Below, piece by piece: positions 7,153 through 14,556 of a stretch of DNA of 15,803 nt. The DNA comes from Nitrospirota bacterium. Lineage in GTDB: Bacteria > Nitrospirota > Thermodesulfovibrionia > Thermodesulfovibrionales > Magnetobacteriaceae. Made by a program: the position numbers and the translations under genes. Position 1 is the first letter of the stretch. Every line of letters starts with the position of its first letter. The DNA lies in contig JADFXO010000056.1 of assembly GCA_015233485.1 (NCBI GenBank), positions 1-15,803 of the forward strand, in the 5' to 3' direction. A model generated the notes under the pieces. That model ran no database searches and was not told where the DNA came from. It saw only the letters and a list, made by a program, of their open reading frames with translations.

Positions 7153-7926
7153 ATGAAAGTTATTATATTGTGCGGTGGACTGGGAACAAGGTTAAGAGAG
7201 GAAACAGAGTTGAAACCAAAGCCTATGATCGAAGTTGGTGGTATGCCGATTTTGTGGCATATTATGAAGATCTACAGCCAATATGGTTTCAACGAGTTCA
7301 TTCTGTGTCTTGGATACAAAGGAGAGATTATCAAGAACTTTTTCTACCATTACGAAATGTACTCAAACGACTTTACGATAGAACTTGGCAGCCGCAACAT
7401 AGAGGTTCATCCACGTCATGCGGAACAGGGCTGGAAGGTAACGCTGCTCGATACCGGGTTAAACACCATGACCGGAGCAAGAATAAAAAGAGCTGAGAGT
7501 TTTATCACAGAAGACATTTTTATGGTTACATATGGAGATGGCCTTACCGACCTAAATATTGACACGCTTGTAAGGTTTCACAATAAACATGGTAAGATTG
7601 GCACTATTACAGGTGTGTTTCCTCCATTGCGCTATGGAGAGATAATGTTCAAAGGTGATCAGGTGTTGAAATTTCGTGAAAAACCAGAAGACCAACAAAC
7701 ATCGATCAATGGAGGTTATTTCATCTTTAAAAAAGAATTTTTCAGATACCTGAGTTACGAACAAGATTGTGTTCTCGAAAAAGCGCCTCTTGAACAACTC
7801 ACCTCCAACGGTCAGCTCAAAGTCTACCATCACAAGGGATTCTGGCAATGTATGGACACATATCGAGATTTTAGTTATCTCAACGATCTCTGGAACACCG
7901 GTAAGGTTCCCTGGAAAGTATGGTAA
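7153..7926 (+). CDS. rfbF: Glucose-1-phosphate cytidylyltransferase
   Basis: 257 residues, the family length. It opens with the nucleotidyltransferase signature MKVIILCGGLGTRLREE followed by KPKPMIEVGG (21-30). ILWHIMKIYSQYGFNEFILC, YGDGLTDLN, GGYFIF and WQCMDTYRD are all typical of RfbF. It makes CDP-glucose from CTP and glucose-1-phosphate, the first step to CDP-linked deoxy sugars, in the cytoplasm. A purine-rich GAGAGAGAGG at 7141-7150 lies immediately upstream and fixes the start. It is the first gene of a cassette that differs in base composition from asnB just before it. The product identity is highly secure because the pathway partner rfbG lies 1.9 kb downstream on the same strand. 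Confidence 0.95.
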   Translation: MKVIILCGGLGTRLREETELKPKPMIEVGGMPILWHIMKIYSQYGFNEFILCLGYKGEIIKNFFYHYEMYSNDFTIELGSRNIEVHPRHAEQGWKVTLLDTGLNTMTGARIKRAESFITEDIFMVTYGDGLTDLNIDTLVRFHNKHGKIGTITGVFPPLRYGEIMFKGDQVLKFREKPEDQQTSINGGYFIFKKEFFRYLSYEQDCVLEKAPLEQLTSNGQLKVYHHKGFWQCMDTYRDFSYLNDLWNTGKVPWKVW

Positions 7927-8897
7927 GAGAGACACCGAGCGCCCATGTCATTGTTATCGCAGGTGGACTTGGATACATAGGAGGGAGGGTGGCAGAATTC
8001 CTGAAAGCTCACTTTCCCAATAGCCGTATTCTATTAACAACACGAAACCTATCAAAGCCATTGCCAGATTGGGCATCCAATTTTGATGTCCTGCACATGG
8101 ATCTGTGCGACAGTGTTAGCATAAGTAATTGCTTGTTTAACCGCAACGTAGATACAATCATACAACTTGCTGCCATTAATGAAGTGGATTGCATGACAAA
8201 CACGGAACTGGCCATGGAAATTAATGGCAAGGGGACATTAAGGCTCCTTAACCTAGCAGTTGAATATGGTGTCAGAAGGTTCATCTACTTCTCAACTTTT
8301 CATGTGTATGGAGATACACAGGATTATGTGATTAGCGAAAGTACACTTCCAAAACCATCCAACCATTACGCCATAACCCATCGTTTGGCAGAGGATTATG
8401 TGTTGTATTACAGTGCATACCATAATATAGAAGGACTGGTGTTTAGACTCTCCAACGGATTCGGTTATCCAATGGATATAAATATTAACCGCTGGACTTT
8501 GGTTTTTAACGATTTCTGCCGACAGGCAACCACTACTGGCAGAATAGTTCTGAAAAGTTCAGGGAAACAGCAGAGGGATTTCATCACCTTAACAGACATT
8601 TCGCGTGCGGTGTACCATTTTTTGACGGCTGCCAATAGCAACGGTCTGTTTAACCTTGGCGGAAACCTCACTATGTCCATACTTGATGTGGCGAACAAGG
8701 TAGCAGAAATCTACCAAAAAAAGTACGAAACATCCATCAAGTCAATTGAGGTGTCTAATCGAAAGGAAAAGCCTCAAGTTCCCTTTGTCTATAGCGTTGA
8801 AAAACTGCTATCAACAGGATTTGTCCATCGCGGTGACATAGACCATGAAATTATCAAAACCCTGGATGTTTGTGAAGAATTCAAAAGAGATAAATAA
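7920..8897 (+). CDS. NAD-dependent epimerase/dehydratase (extended SDR) with YxxxH active site
   Basis: 325 residues with an N-terminal Rossmann motif GGLGYIG (15-21), an acidic residue ending the next core stretch (HMDLCD, 59-64), LAAINEVDC after the fourth strand, and FIYFSTFHVYG (121-131), where Ser125/Thr126 would be the catalytic hydroxyl. The expected YxxxK is Y150-A-I-T-H154, with histidine in place of lysine. The whole motif HYAITHRLAED is well formed, so this looks like a subfamily trait and not decay. The ATG overlaps rfbF by seven bases, with GGAAAG just upstream. Placed between rfbF and rfbG, it most likely reduces or epimerises the 4-keto product of RfbG to a final CDP-6-deoxy sugar. 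The exact reaction is inferred from context, not seen. Confidence 0.82.
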   Translation: MVRETPSAHVIVIAGGLGYIGGRVAEFLKAHFPNSRILLTTRNLSKPLPDWASNFDVLHMDLCDSVSISNCLFNRNVDTIIQLAAINEVDCMTNTELAMEINGKGTLRLLNLAVEYGVRRFIYFSTFHVYGDTQDYVISESTLPKPSNHYAITHRLAEDYVLYYSAYHNIEGLVFRLSNGFGYPMDININRWTLVFNDFCRQATTTGRIVLKSSGKQQRDFITLTDISRAVYHFLTAANSNGLFNLGGNLTMSILDVANKVAEIYQKKYETSIKSIEVSNRKEKPQVPFVYSVEKLLSTGFVHRGDIDHEIIKTLDVCEEFKRDK

Positions 8898-9795
8898 TGC
8901 ACGAGATATTGTTTCTGTGATTATACCCTCGTATAATAGTGCAAAATTTATCTGCGAAGCACTCTATTCAGTGATAAACCAAACCTACGAACAAATAGAA
9001 CTCATTATTGCAGACAACCATTCAACCGATGGCACAGAAGAGATCATAAAGTCTTTTATGAAAAACGATCATAGAATTAAATACCTGAAGATACATAACA
9101 ACGGTGTCATAGCAAAATCGAGAAATATGGCAATACAAGCCTCCCAAGGCCAATTTGTAGCATTTCTTGATAGCGACGACAAGTGGGAAAATAACAAGCT
9201 GCAAAAGGTGATGACCTGTTTTAGAGATAATCCCCATATTGATATGATCTGCCACGACGAATGGCACATAGACCAATATGGGAAAATACTTAAAGTTGGG
9301 CGTTGCGGACCACATAAGACCTACGCAGATCTGCTTTTTAAAGGTAACGGTATCTCAACGTCAGCTGTCGTAGTACGAATGGATAAACTGCTTAAGGTAG
9401 GCTTGTTTTGCGAAAGAACAGACTTTGTAACAGCCGAGGACTACGAATTGTGGCTCCGGTTCAGCAAAGAATGCAACATCGAATATCTTCACCAAAAATT
9501 GGGATATTGGAGGATACACCCCAATTCTCTTTCCTCAAGAACAATTGCTCATATGGCCAATGTACTCAATGTCGTTACTCACCATTTTGATCAGATTAGC
9601 CACAAGAAAAAACATTATTATTTCCAGATGAAAAAAAGAAAAGCCGGTTTAGAAATGGCCATTGGTAGAATGTTACTAAAAGAAGGTGATTTTGAATCAG
9701 CTCGACCATACCTGTTGCACTCCTTTATCTATTATCCATTTTCATTTAAAGGCTTGGTGCTTTTAGGGGCTTGTATGTTGAGGCAACGGATATAG
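8845..9795 (+). CDS. Family 2 glycosyltransferase
   Basis: 316 residues from ATG 8845, which has GGTGA eight to twelve bases upstream but overlaps the SDR gene by 53 bases; ATG 8866 is an alternative, and both lie before the catalytic domain. GT-A motifs are VSVIIPSYNSAKFI (23-36), IIADNHSTDG (54-63), KSRNMAI (91-97) and the metal motif FLDSDDKW (107-114), with ED at 198-199 (TAEDYELWLRF). About 50 C-terminal residues (GRMLLKEGDFESARPYLLHS) resemble a single TPR-like helical hairpin. No strong membrane helix is present, so it is probably a peripheral inner-membrane enzyme. Being embedded between the CDP-sugar genes, it is the best candidate to transfer the sugar the cassette makes; this is inference from position only. 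Confidence 0.85.
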   Translation: MKLSKPWMFVKNSKEINNARDIVSVIIPSYNSAKFICEALYSVINQTYEQIELIIADNHSTDGTEEIIKSFMKNDHRIKYLKIHNNGVIAKSRNMAIQASQGQFVAFLDSDDKWENNKLQKVMTCFRDNPHIDMICHDEWHIDQYGKILKVGRCGPHKTYADLLFKGNGISTSAVVVRMDKLLKVGLFCERTDFVTAEDYELWLRFSKECNIEYLHQKLGYWRIHPNSLSSRTIAHMANVLNVVTHHFDQISHKKKHYYFQMKKRKAGLEMAIGRMLLKEGDFESARPYLLHSFIYYPFSFKGLVLLGACMLRQRI

Positions 9796-9802
9796 GAGTA
9801 AT

Positions 9803-10891
9803 ATGTCATTTCACAACATCTATAAAGGAAAGAAGGTATTCTTAACTGGCCACACAGGGTTTAAGGGTGCATGGCTTAGTCTGTGGCTTAGTGAGCTTGG
9901 CGCCGAGGTGATGGGCTACGCACTTAAGCCCCATACCGCCCCTTCCTTGTTTGAAATTCTTGGCAACGAAAAACGCCTCATCCATCATGTTGGCGACGTC
10001 AGGAGCTACGAAGGTCTTTACGGTGTGATTAATGATTTTAGGCCTGAGGTGGTGTTTCACCTTGCAGCGCAGGCCATAACTAAGCTCTCTTACGACATCC
10101 CACATGAGACCTTTGAGACCAACACAATAGGCACACTCAATATCTTGGAGTGCATACGGCTTGTTAATTCTATTAAGGCGGCAGTGATTGTCACCAGCGA
10201 CAAGTGTTATGAAAATGTTGAGTGGCTCTGGGGATATAGAGAAAACGACCGCCTGGGAGGAAAAGACCCCTACAGCGCATCCAAGGCCTGTGCCGAACTG
10301 ATCAGTCACTCATACATGCGCTCGTTTTTTGACGTCCCTGCCGTGGCTACTGCACGCGCTGGAAACGTAATTGGCGGTGGCGACTGGGCATACGAACGTA
10401 TCGTGCCGGACTTTGTACATGCCATTGACAAGGGGGCTACACTGGAGATTCGCAGTCCAAATGCCACACGCCCGTGGCAACATGTACTTGAGCCTTTGAG
10501 TGGTTATCTGTGGCTTGGTGCAAATCTCCTGTTGAAAAAAGAAAATATATCGGGGCAGTCCTTTAACTTTGGCCCAGGTGGTCAAGCAGATAAAACAGTA
10601 CAAGAACTTATAGACTCCTTTATCAAGGCAATCGGCAATGGCCAATACATACTGCATCCTTTGGATCCTGATAACAAAAAAGAAGCCACACTGCTTAAGC
10701 TAAACTGCGATAAGGCCCTCCACCATCTTGCCTGGCGTCCCGTTCTGGACTTTGACGAAACCGTAGATTTCTCTGCCATGTGGTATAGACACTTTTACGA
10801 TAAACAAACAGACATGCTCACGTTGACCAGTAATCAGATATCACATTACACCTCCCTTGCACATCAACGAGGTCTCTCATGGACGGACTAA
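9803..10891 (+). CDS. rfbG: CDP-glucose 4,6-dehydratase
   Basis: 362 residues, normal for RfbG. Key parts: the NAD-binding GHTGFKGAWL (16-25), a signature of this family; FHLAAQ (85-90); TSDKCYENVEWLWGYREND (131-149) with the threonine, aspartate and lysine used in dehydration; and the catalytic Y157-SAS-K161 (DPYSASKACAEL). It converts CDP-glucose to CDP-4-keto-6-deoxyglucose with bound NAD, in the cytoplasm. AGGAG at 9794-9798 lies just before the ATG and overlaps the stop of the preceding glycosyltransferase. The stop overlaps the next gene by 13 bases. The base composition here is high for the window (35 G/C of 60 at 10321-10380). Function is highly secure as the partner of RfbF. Confidence 0.95.
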   Translation: MSFHNIYKGKKVFLTGHTGFKGAWLSLWLSELGAEVMGYALKPHTAPSLFEILGNEKRLIHHVGDVRSYEGLYGVINDFRPEVVFHLAAQAITKLSYDIPHETFETNTIGTLNILECIRLVNSIKAAVIVTSDKCYENVEWLWGYRENDRLGGKDPYSASKACAELISHSYMRSFFDVPAVATARAGNVIGGGDWAYERIVPDFVHAIDKGATLEIRSPNATRPWQHVLEPLSGYLWLGANLLLKKENISGQSFNFGPGGQADKTVQELIDSFIKAIGNGQYILHPLDPDNKKEATLLKLNCDKALHHLAWRPVLDFDETVDFSAMWYRHFYDKQTDMLTLTSNQISHYTSLAHQRGLSWTD

Positions 10892-11310
10892 TCATCACCC
10901 CACTGACCCAGATAACCGATGACAGGGGTAAAGTGATGCATATGCTTCGGGCAGACTCCCCGTTATTCAAGCAGTTTGGCGAAGTATACTTCTCCGTGGT
11001 CTATCCTCGTGCGGTAAAGGCGTGGAAGAAACACCTTAGCATGACACAAAACCTGGCAGTTCCCATTGGTTGCATACAAATGGTGATTTACGACGACCGA
11101 GAGGACTCCTCACACCGTGGACAGATAAAAGAGATAGAAATCGGTGATGATAACTATGCACTTTTGACCATCCCGCCATTGGTGTGGTATGGATTTAAGG
11201 CTATCTCAAACACGGCAGCCCTTATTACCAACTGTGCCGACATCCCTCATGACCAGACCGAGGTCATTCGTCTGCCAAAAGAGACATCACTGATACCCTA
11301 TAGATGGTGA
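10879..11310 (+). CDS. RmlC-like sugar 3,5-epimerase family cupin (short form)
   Basis: 143 residues, shorter than classical RmlC (about 180). It keeps the N-terminal DDRGKVMHMLR (14-24), FGEVYFSVVYPRAVKAWKKH (33-52), where His52 sits at the position of the catalytic histidine of RGLHYQ, and YDDRE followed by the hairpin LLTIPPLVWYGFKAIS (95-110) matching the PPGxAHGF strand. The later segment LITNCADIPHDQTEVIRLP (115-133) lines up with the RmlC region that supplies the catalytic tyrosine, but no tyrosine is there. It could therefore be a 3- or 5-only epimerase or an isomerase. The ATG overlaps rfbG by 13 bases, so it almost certainly acts on the RfbG product CDP-4-keto-6-deoxyglucose. The fold is fairly secure; the exact stereochemistry is not known. 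Confidence 0.75.
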   Translation: MDGLIITPLTQITDDRGKVMHMLRADSPLFKQFGEVYFSVVYPRAVKAWKKHLSMTQNLAVPIGCIQMVIYDDREDSSHRGQIKEIEIGDDNYALLTIPPLVWYGFKAISNTAALITNCADIPHDQTEVIRLPKETSLIPYRW

Positions 11311-11327
11311 AGGTGCTCAGTCAGTAA

Positions 11328-12464
11328 ATGACATTGAACCACTATTTGCCTCATAACAATTGCCGTTTCTTTGCTCTGGGCAGAAATGCCATGTACGCTG
11401 CCCTTATAGCCTTTGGCCTGAACAAAGGCTCAGAAGTGTTAACTCCAGCATTCAATTGTGACAGCGCTATAGAGCCTTTCATTTTTTACGGACTGGAGCC
11501 TGTTTTTTACCGTTGTAACGCACACACTTTCGAGGCTGATATCCATGATATGCGGCGAAGGCTAACCTCACATACAGGCCTCATACATGTAATTAATCAC
11601 TTTGGATTCCCTCAGCCTTGGGAAGAAATCCTCAAGCTGAGGCAGGAAAGTGGTATACCGGTTATGGAGGATAACGCATACTCTCTATTTTCTCACTACC
11701 ACGGCAAACCGTTTGGAAGTTTTGGGGACGTGTCCGTGTTTTCACTCAGGAAGAATCTCCCTATTGTCAATGGTGGGGCGCTATGCCTTAACACCACTGG
11801 CTTGAGCGTCGCACCGCAAGGAAGTCATAAAAAGTTGTTGTACGCTGGAGATATTCGCCGTTTGGCTGTTTTTGTTGCTGGAGAATTGGGGATTTCTACA
11901 ATATTGCGAAGGGTTACCAGTTATATTTATGGACACTCTGCCATACCACCGCTTTTTTCAGAACCTGGCAGTGGGTATCCCCACGTCGTCAAACGTGATA
12001 CCCTATCTGATGAGTTTACCCATGCCCCTTTGCGTGGGATGTCGCTACTGGCTTTGGCTCAGTTGCAGTTTTATAGTCAACATCGGTTGAGTCGTGTTAT
12101 TCAAGTCAAGAGGCGTTTTTATTACAACATCGTTGCGGCCATCCAAGGGTTAGATGGTATTACCACTCTGTGGCCTGAACTGCCTGATACAATTGTGCCA
12201 TTTTGCGTCAACCTGTTGATAGACCACCACCGCGACGAATTTCTCAGGGAAATGGCTCGAAAATATAGGGCATTTGCATGGCCTACTCTACCAATGTCTG
12301 TTATCAAAAGACTTGATGAGTTTCCGGAAGTAGAAATACTGGGAAGAAAGTTGTTGCAGATCCCTCTGGAAACAGAACAGATAACTGACAAACGATACTC
12401 AACACACATAAAACAACTAACTGATTCCTTACATAGTTTACACGGAAAGTATTTTAATCAATGA
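11328..12464 (+). CDS. DegT/DnrJ/EryC1/StrS-type PLP aminotransferase
   Basis: 378 residues of the fold-type I sugar aminotransferase group. The N-terminal ALGRNAMYAALIAFGL (16-31) and GSEVLTPAFNC (34-44) form the phosphate-binding start. VMEDNAYSLFSHYHGKPFGS (112-131) carries Asp115, which contacts the PLP pyridine, and VFSLRKNLPIVNGGAL (137-152) has the expected Schiff-base Lys142. It keeps lysine, so it is not the RfbH/ColD dehydrase group, which has histidine there. Family members transfer an amino group from glutamate to keto-sugar nucleotides. It starts 17 bases after the cupin gene, with AAGGTG about 12 bases before the ATG, and its stop overlaps the GT4 start (ATGA). The neighbouring CDP-4-keto sugar genes suggest that substrate, but a UDP- or dTDP-sugar substrate made elsewhere is possible. 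Confidence 0.8.
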   Translation: MTLNHYLPHNNCRFFALGRNAMYAALIAFGLNKGSEVLTPAFNCDSAIEPFIFYGLEPVFYRCNAHTFEADIHDMRRRLTSHTGLIHVINHFGFPQPWEEILKLRQESGIPVMEDNAYSLFSHYHGKPFGSFGDVSVFSLRKNLPIVNGGALCLNTTGLSVAPQGSHKKLLYAGDIRRLAVFVAGELGISTILRRVTSYIYGHSAIPPLFSEPGSGYPHVVKRDTLSDEFTHAPLRGMSLLALAQLQFYSQHRLSRVIQVKRRFYYNIVAAIQGLDGITTLWPELPDTIVPFCVNLLIDHHRDEFLREMARKYRAFAWPTLPMSVIKRLDEFPEVEILGRKLLQIPLETEQITDKRYSTHIKQLTDSLHSLHGKYFNQ

Positions 12465-13603
12465 AAAAAAAGTTACTTTTTTTCATCACTGAAGATTGGT
12501 ATTTTTGTTCTCATCGTTTACCTATTGCGATAGCTGCGTGTAATAACAACTTTGATGTTGTTGTAGTTACAAGAGTGCATAAACATGCCGATGAGATTAT
12601 AAAGCACGGGATTAAACTTATCCCTCTGTCAATAGATAGAAAGGGATTAAATCCAAGCAGGGATTTATTTTCATTTATCAAATTGATTAAAATATACATA
12701 TCCGAGCGTCCTGATATTGTACATCATGTAGCAATGAAACCTATAATTTATGGTACTATAGCTGCGTTTATAAGTGGAGTACCTCATGTTATAAACGCAA
12801 TAGCAGGGATGGGGTATCTGTTTACTTCTGCAACCACGCATGTTAGAATCTTACAATATATCATTAAGTTCATATTCAAGTTTATTTTATCCTTAGATAA
12901 TTGCAAGATTATAGTTCAAAACTATGACGACATGAGATTGCTTCAAGATTCATGTAATATCAAAAGGGACAATATAGTTGTAATCAGAGGTTCAGGAGTT
13001 GATACAAATGTTTTTACTTATCTACCTGAAATTACTGGTATTATAACTGTTATTCTTGCTTCGCGTATGTTGTGGGATAAAGGAATAGGAGAATATATCG
13101 AGGCTATTAAAAGGCTTAAAGAAACAGCAATAAAGGCGCATTTCATTCTGGCAGGTGACAGTGATGAGCACAATCCTTCTGCTATAAGCAGAGATCAATT
13201 ACAACAATGGCATAATGATGGTATAATAGAATGGTTAGGGCATGTTGATAATATGCAAGAGAGATTTATGCAGGCACATATTGTTTGTTTACCAACATAC
13301 AGAGAAGGGCTACCAAAGGTGTTGCTGGAGGCATCTGCATGTGGACGTCCTGTTATTACGACGGATGTCCCTGGTTGTAGAGAAATAGTGAAGCATGGGA
13401 AAAATGGACTCCTTGTTCCACCCAAAAATGTTGATGCCTTGGTAGAGGCATTACAGATATTAATAAACGATCCACAATTAAGACAAGAGCTTGGGAAAAA
13501 TGCCAGGAAGATAGTTTTAGAAGAATTCACTATTGAAAGAATTATTTCAGAGACAATTTCCCTGTATAAGCATCTAATAAGTAAAAACGATAAAGACAAA
13601 TGA
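12461..13603 (+). CDS. Family 4 glycosyltransferase (GT-B fold)
   Basis: 380 residues. The N-terminal half starts FFITEDWYFCSHRLPIAIA (7-25), typical of the GT4 enzymes that precede WbpV/WbpL-type genes, then VHHVAMKPIIYG and INAIAGMGYLF, and a hydrophobic helix KFIFKFILSLDN. The C-terminal donor domain has VILASRMLWDKGIGEYIEA (a GxGxGxE-like region), FILAGD, and the retaining E-x7-E motif with Glu282 and Glu290 (EGLPKVLLEASACGRPV). It is a cytoplasmic, membrane-associated retaining transferase that probably adds the second sugar onto the lipid carrier loaded by the WbpL-like protein two genes downstream. The ATG overlaps the DegT stop (ATGA) although base composition drops sharply at the junction. 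The donor sugar is unknown. Confidence 0.88.
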   Translation: MKKKLLFFITEDWYFCSHRLPIAIAACNNNFDVVVVTRVHKHADEIIKHGIKLIPLSIDRKGLNPSRDLFSFIKLIKIYISERPDIVHHVAMKPIIYGTIAAFISGVPHVINAIAGMGYLFTSATTHVRILQYIIKFIFKFILSLDNCKIIVQNYDDMRLLQDSCNIKRDNIVVIRGSGVDTNVFTYLPEITGIITVILASRMLWDKGIGEYIEAIKRLKETAIKAHFILAGDSDEHNPSAISRDQLQQWHNDGIIEWLGHVDNMQERFMQAHIVCLPTYREGLPKVLLEASACGRPVITTDVPGCREIVKHGKNGLLVPPKNVDALVEALQILINDPQLRQELGKNARKIVLEEFTIERIISETISLYKHLISKNDKDK

Positions 13604-14556
13604 ATGTATTGATTACAGGTGCAAGCGGATTTATAGGTAGGTATCTATCAAGGGTATTATTGGAGAAATCATTTAATGTAAGAGCAATCATTCGTTCACA
13701 AGGAAAGGCTATTTTTTTACCAGTTGGGGTAACAATAACCATAGCAGAAGATGTGGCCAAGATAATAAACTGGCAAGATATACTAAAAGGCATAGATGTA
13801 ATCATACATCTTGCTAATCGGGTACATGTCATGAATGAATCATCCAATAATCCTCTTAATGAATATAGACGAATCAATACGCATGTTACACAAACCATTG
13901 CAGAACAAGCAGCAATAGCTGGCGTAAAACGGATAATATATTTAAGCACAATAAAAGTAAATGGTGAAAAAACAGTAACACATCCATTTACTGAAAATGA
14001 TGCACCTAATCCTCAAGATTATTATGCTGTCTCAAAACTTGAGGCTGAACAAACTCTGTCATACGTTTCAAAAAAAACAGGGGTCGAGTTTGTTATTCTT
14101 CGTCCTGCCCTTGTCTATGGACCTGGAGTAAAGGGTAATTTTTATACTATGCTCAAATTTATAAGAAATGACATTCCACTGCCTCTATTAAGTATTAAAA
14201 ACAGTCGAAGTTATATATATATAGGGAACATATCAGATGCAATCATACACTGCATTGAACATCCTGATGCCGCAAATAAAGTCTTCTTGATAAGTGATGC
14301 AGAAAACTTATCTACCCCTGAGCTGATAAGCAGATTATCATCAGCTTTTAACAAAAAGAGTCGGCTCTGTCATTGTCCGGTACCTATGCTCAGCTTTATA
14401 GGTACTGTTACAGGACATTTAAATGTAGTAAATCGCCTTAAAGACTCTTTAGTTGTTGATAGTTCAAGAATTAGAGAAGAACTTGCTTGGACTCCTGCAT
14501 TTACTACAACTCAAGGTTTAAATGAAACCGTAGATTGGTTTAAACGCAATGGATAA
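13600..14556 (+). CDS. wbpV: NAD-dependent 4-reductase/epimerase, WbpV-like
   Basis: 318 residues of extended SDR. GASGFIG at 7-13 binds NAD(P), HLANRVHVMNE (70-80) and YLSTIKVNGEKT (114-125) are strongly WbpV-like, and the catalytic Y142-AVS-K146 is complete. LRPALVYGPGVKGNF and the C-terminal LAWTPAFTTTQGL are also typical. WbpV-type enzymes reduce UDP-4-keto-6-deoxy-GlcNAc, made by a WbpM-type dehydratase, to UDP-N-acetyl-D-quinovosamine; close relatives give UDP-FucNAc. The gene starts with an ATGA overlap on the GT4 stop and overlaps the WbpL-like gene by eight bases, so the three are one translational unit. The WbpM partner is not in the window. The reductase role rests on the triad context; a plain 4-epimerase is the alternative. 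Confidence 0.82.
   Translation: MNVLITGASGFIGRYLSRVLLEKSFNVRAIIRSQGKAIFLPVGVTITIAEDVAKIINWQDILKGIDVIIHLANRVHVMNESSNNPLNEYRRINTHVTQTIAEQAAIAGVKRIIYLSTIKVNGEKTVTHPFTENDAPNPQDYYAVSKLEAEQTLSYVSKKTGVEFVILRPALVYGPGVKGNFYTMLKFIRNDIPLPLLSIKNSRSYIYIGNISDAIIHCIEHPDAANKVFLISDAENLSTPELISRLSSAFNKKSRLCHCPVPMLSFIGTVTGHLNVVNRLKDSLVVDSSRIREELAWTPAFTTTQGLNETVDWFKRNG

Noticed and set aside
7170..7496. Second plus-strand open frame inside rfbF.
   Set aside because: It is an out-of-frame shadow of the strongly supported cytidylyltransferase.
9842..10309. Long minus-strand open frame opposite rfbG (155 codons).
   Set aside because: It is the antisense of a highly conserved dehydratase gene, has no recognisable motifs, and is explained by codon bias on the plus strand.
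13542..13949. Minus-strand open frame of 135 codons across the GT4/wbpV border.
   Set aside because: It lies opposite two well-supported genes and shows no domain or ribosome binding site.
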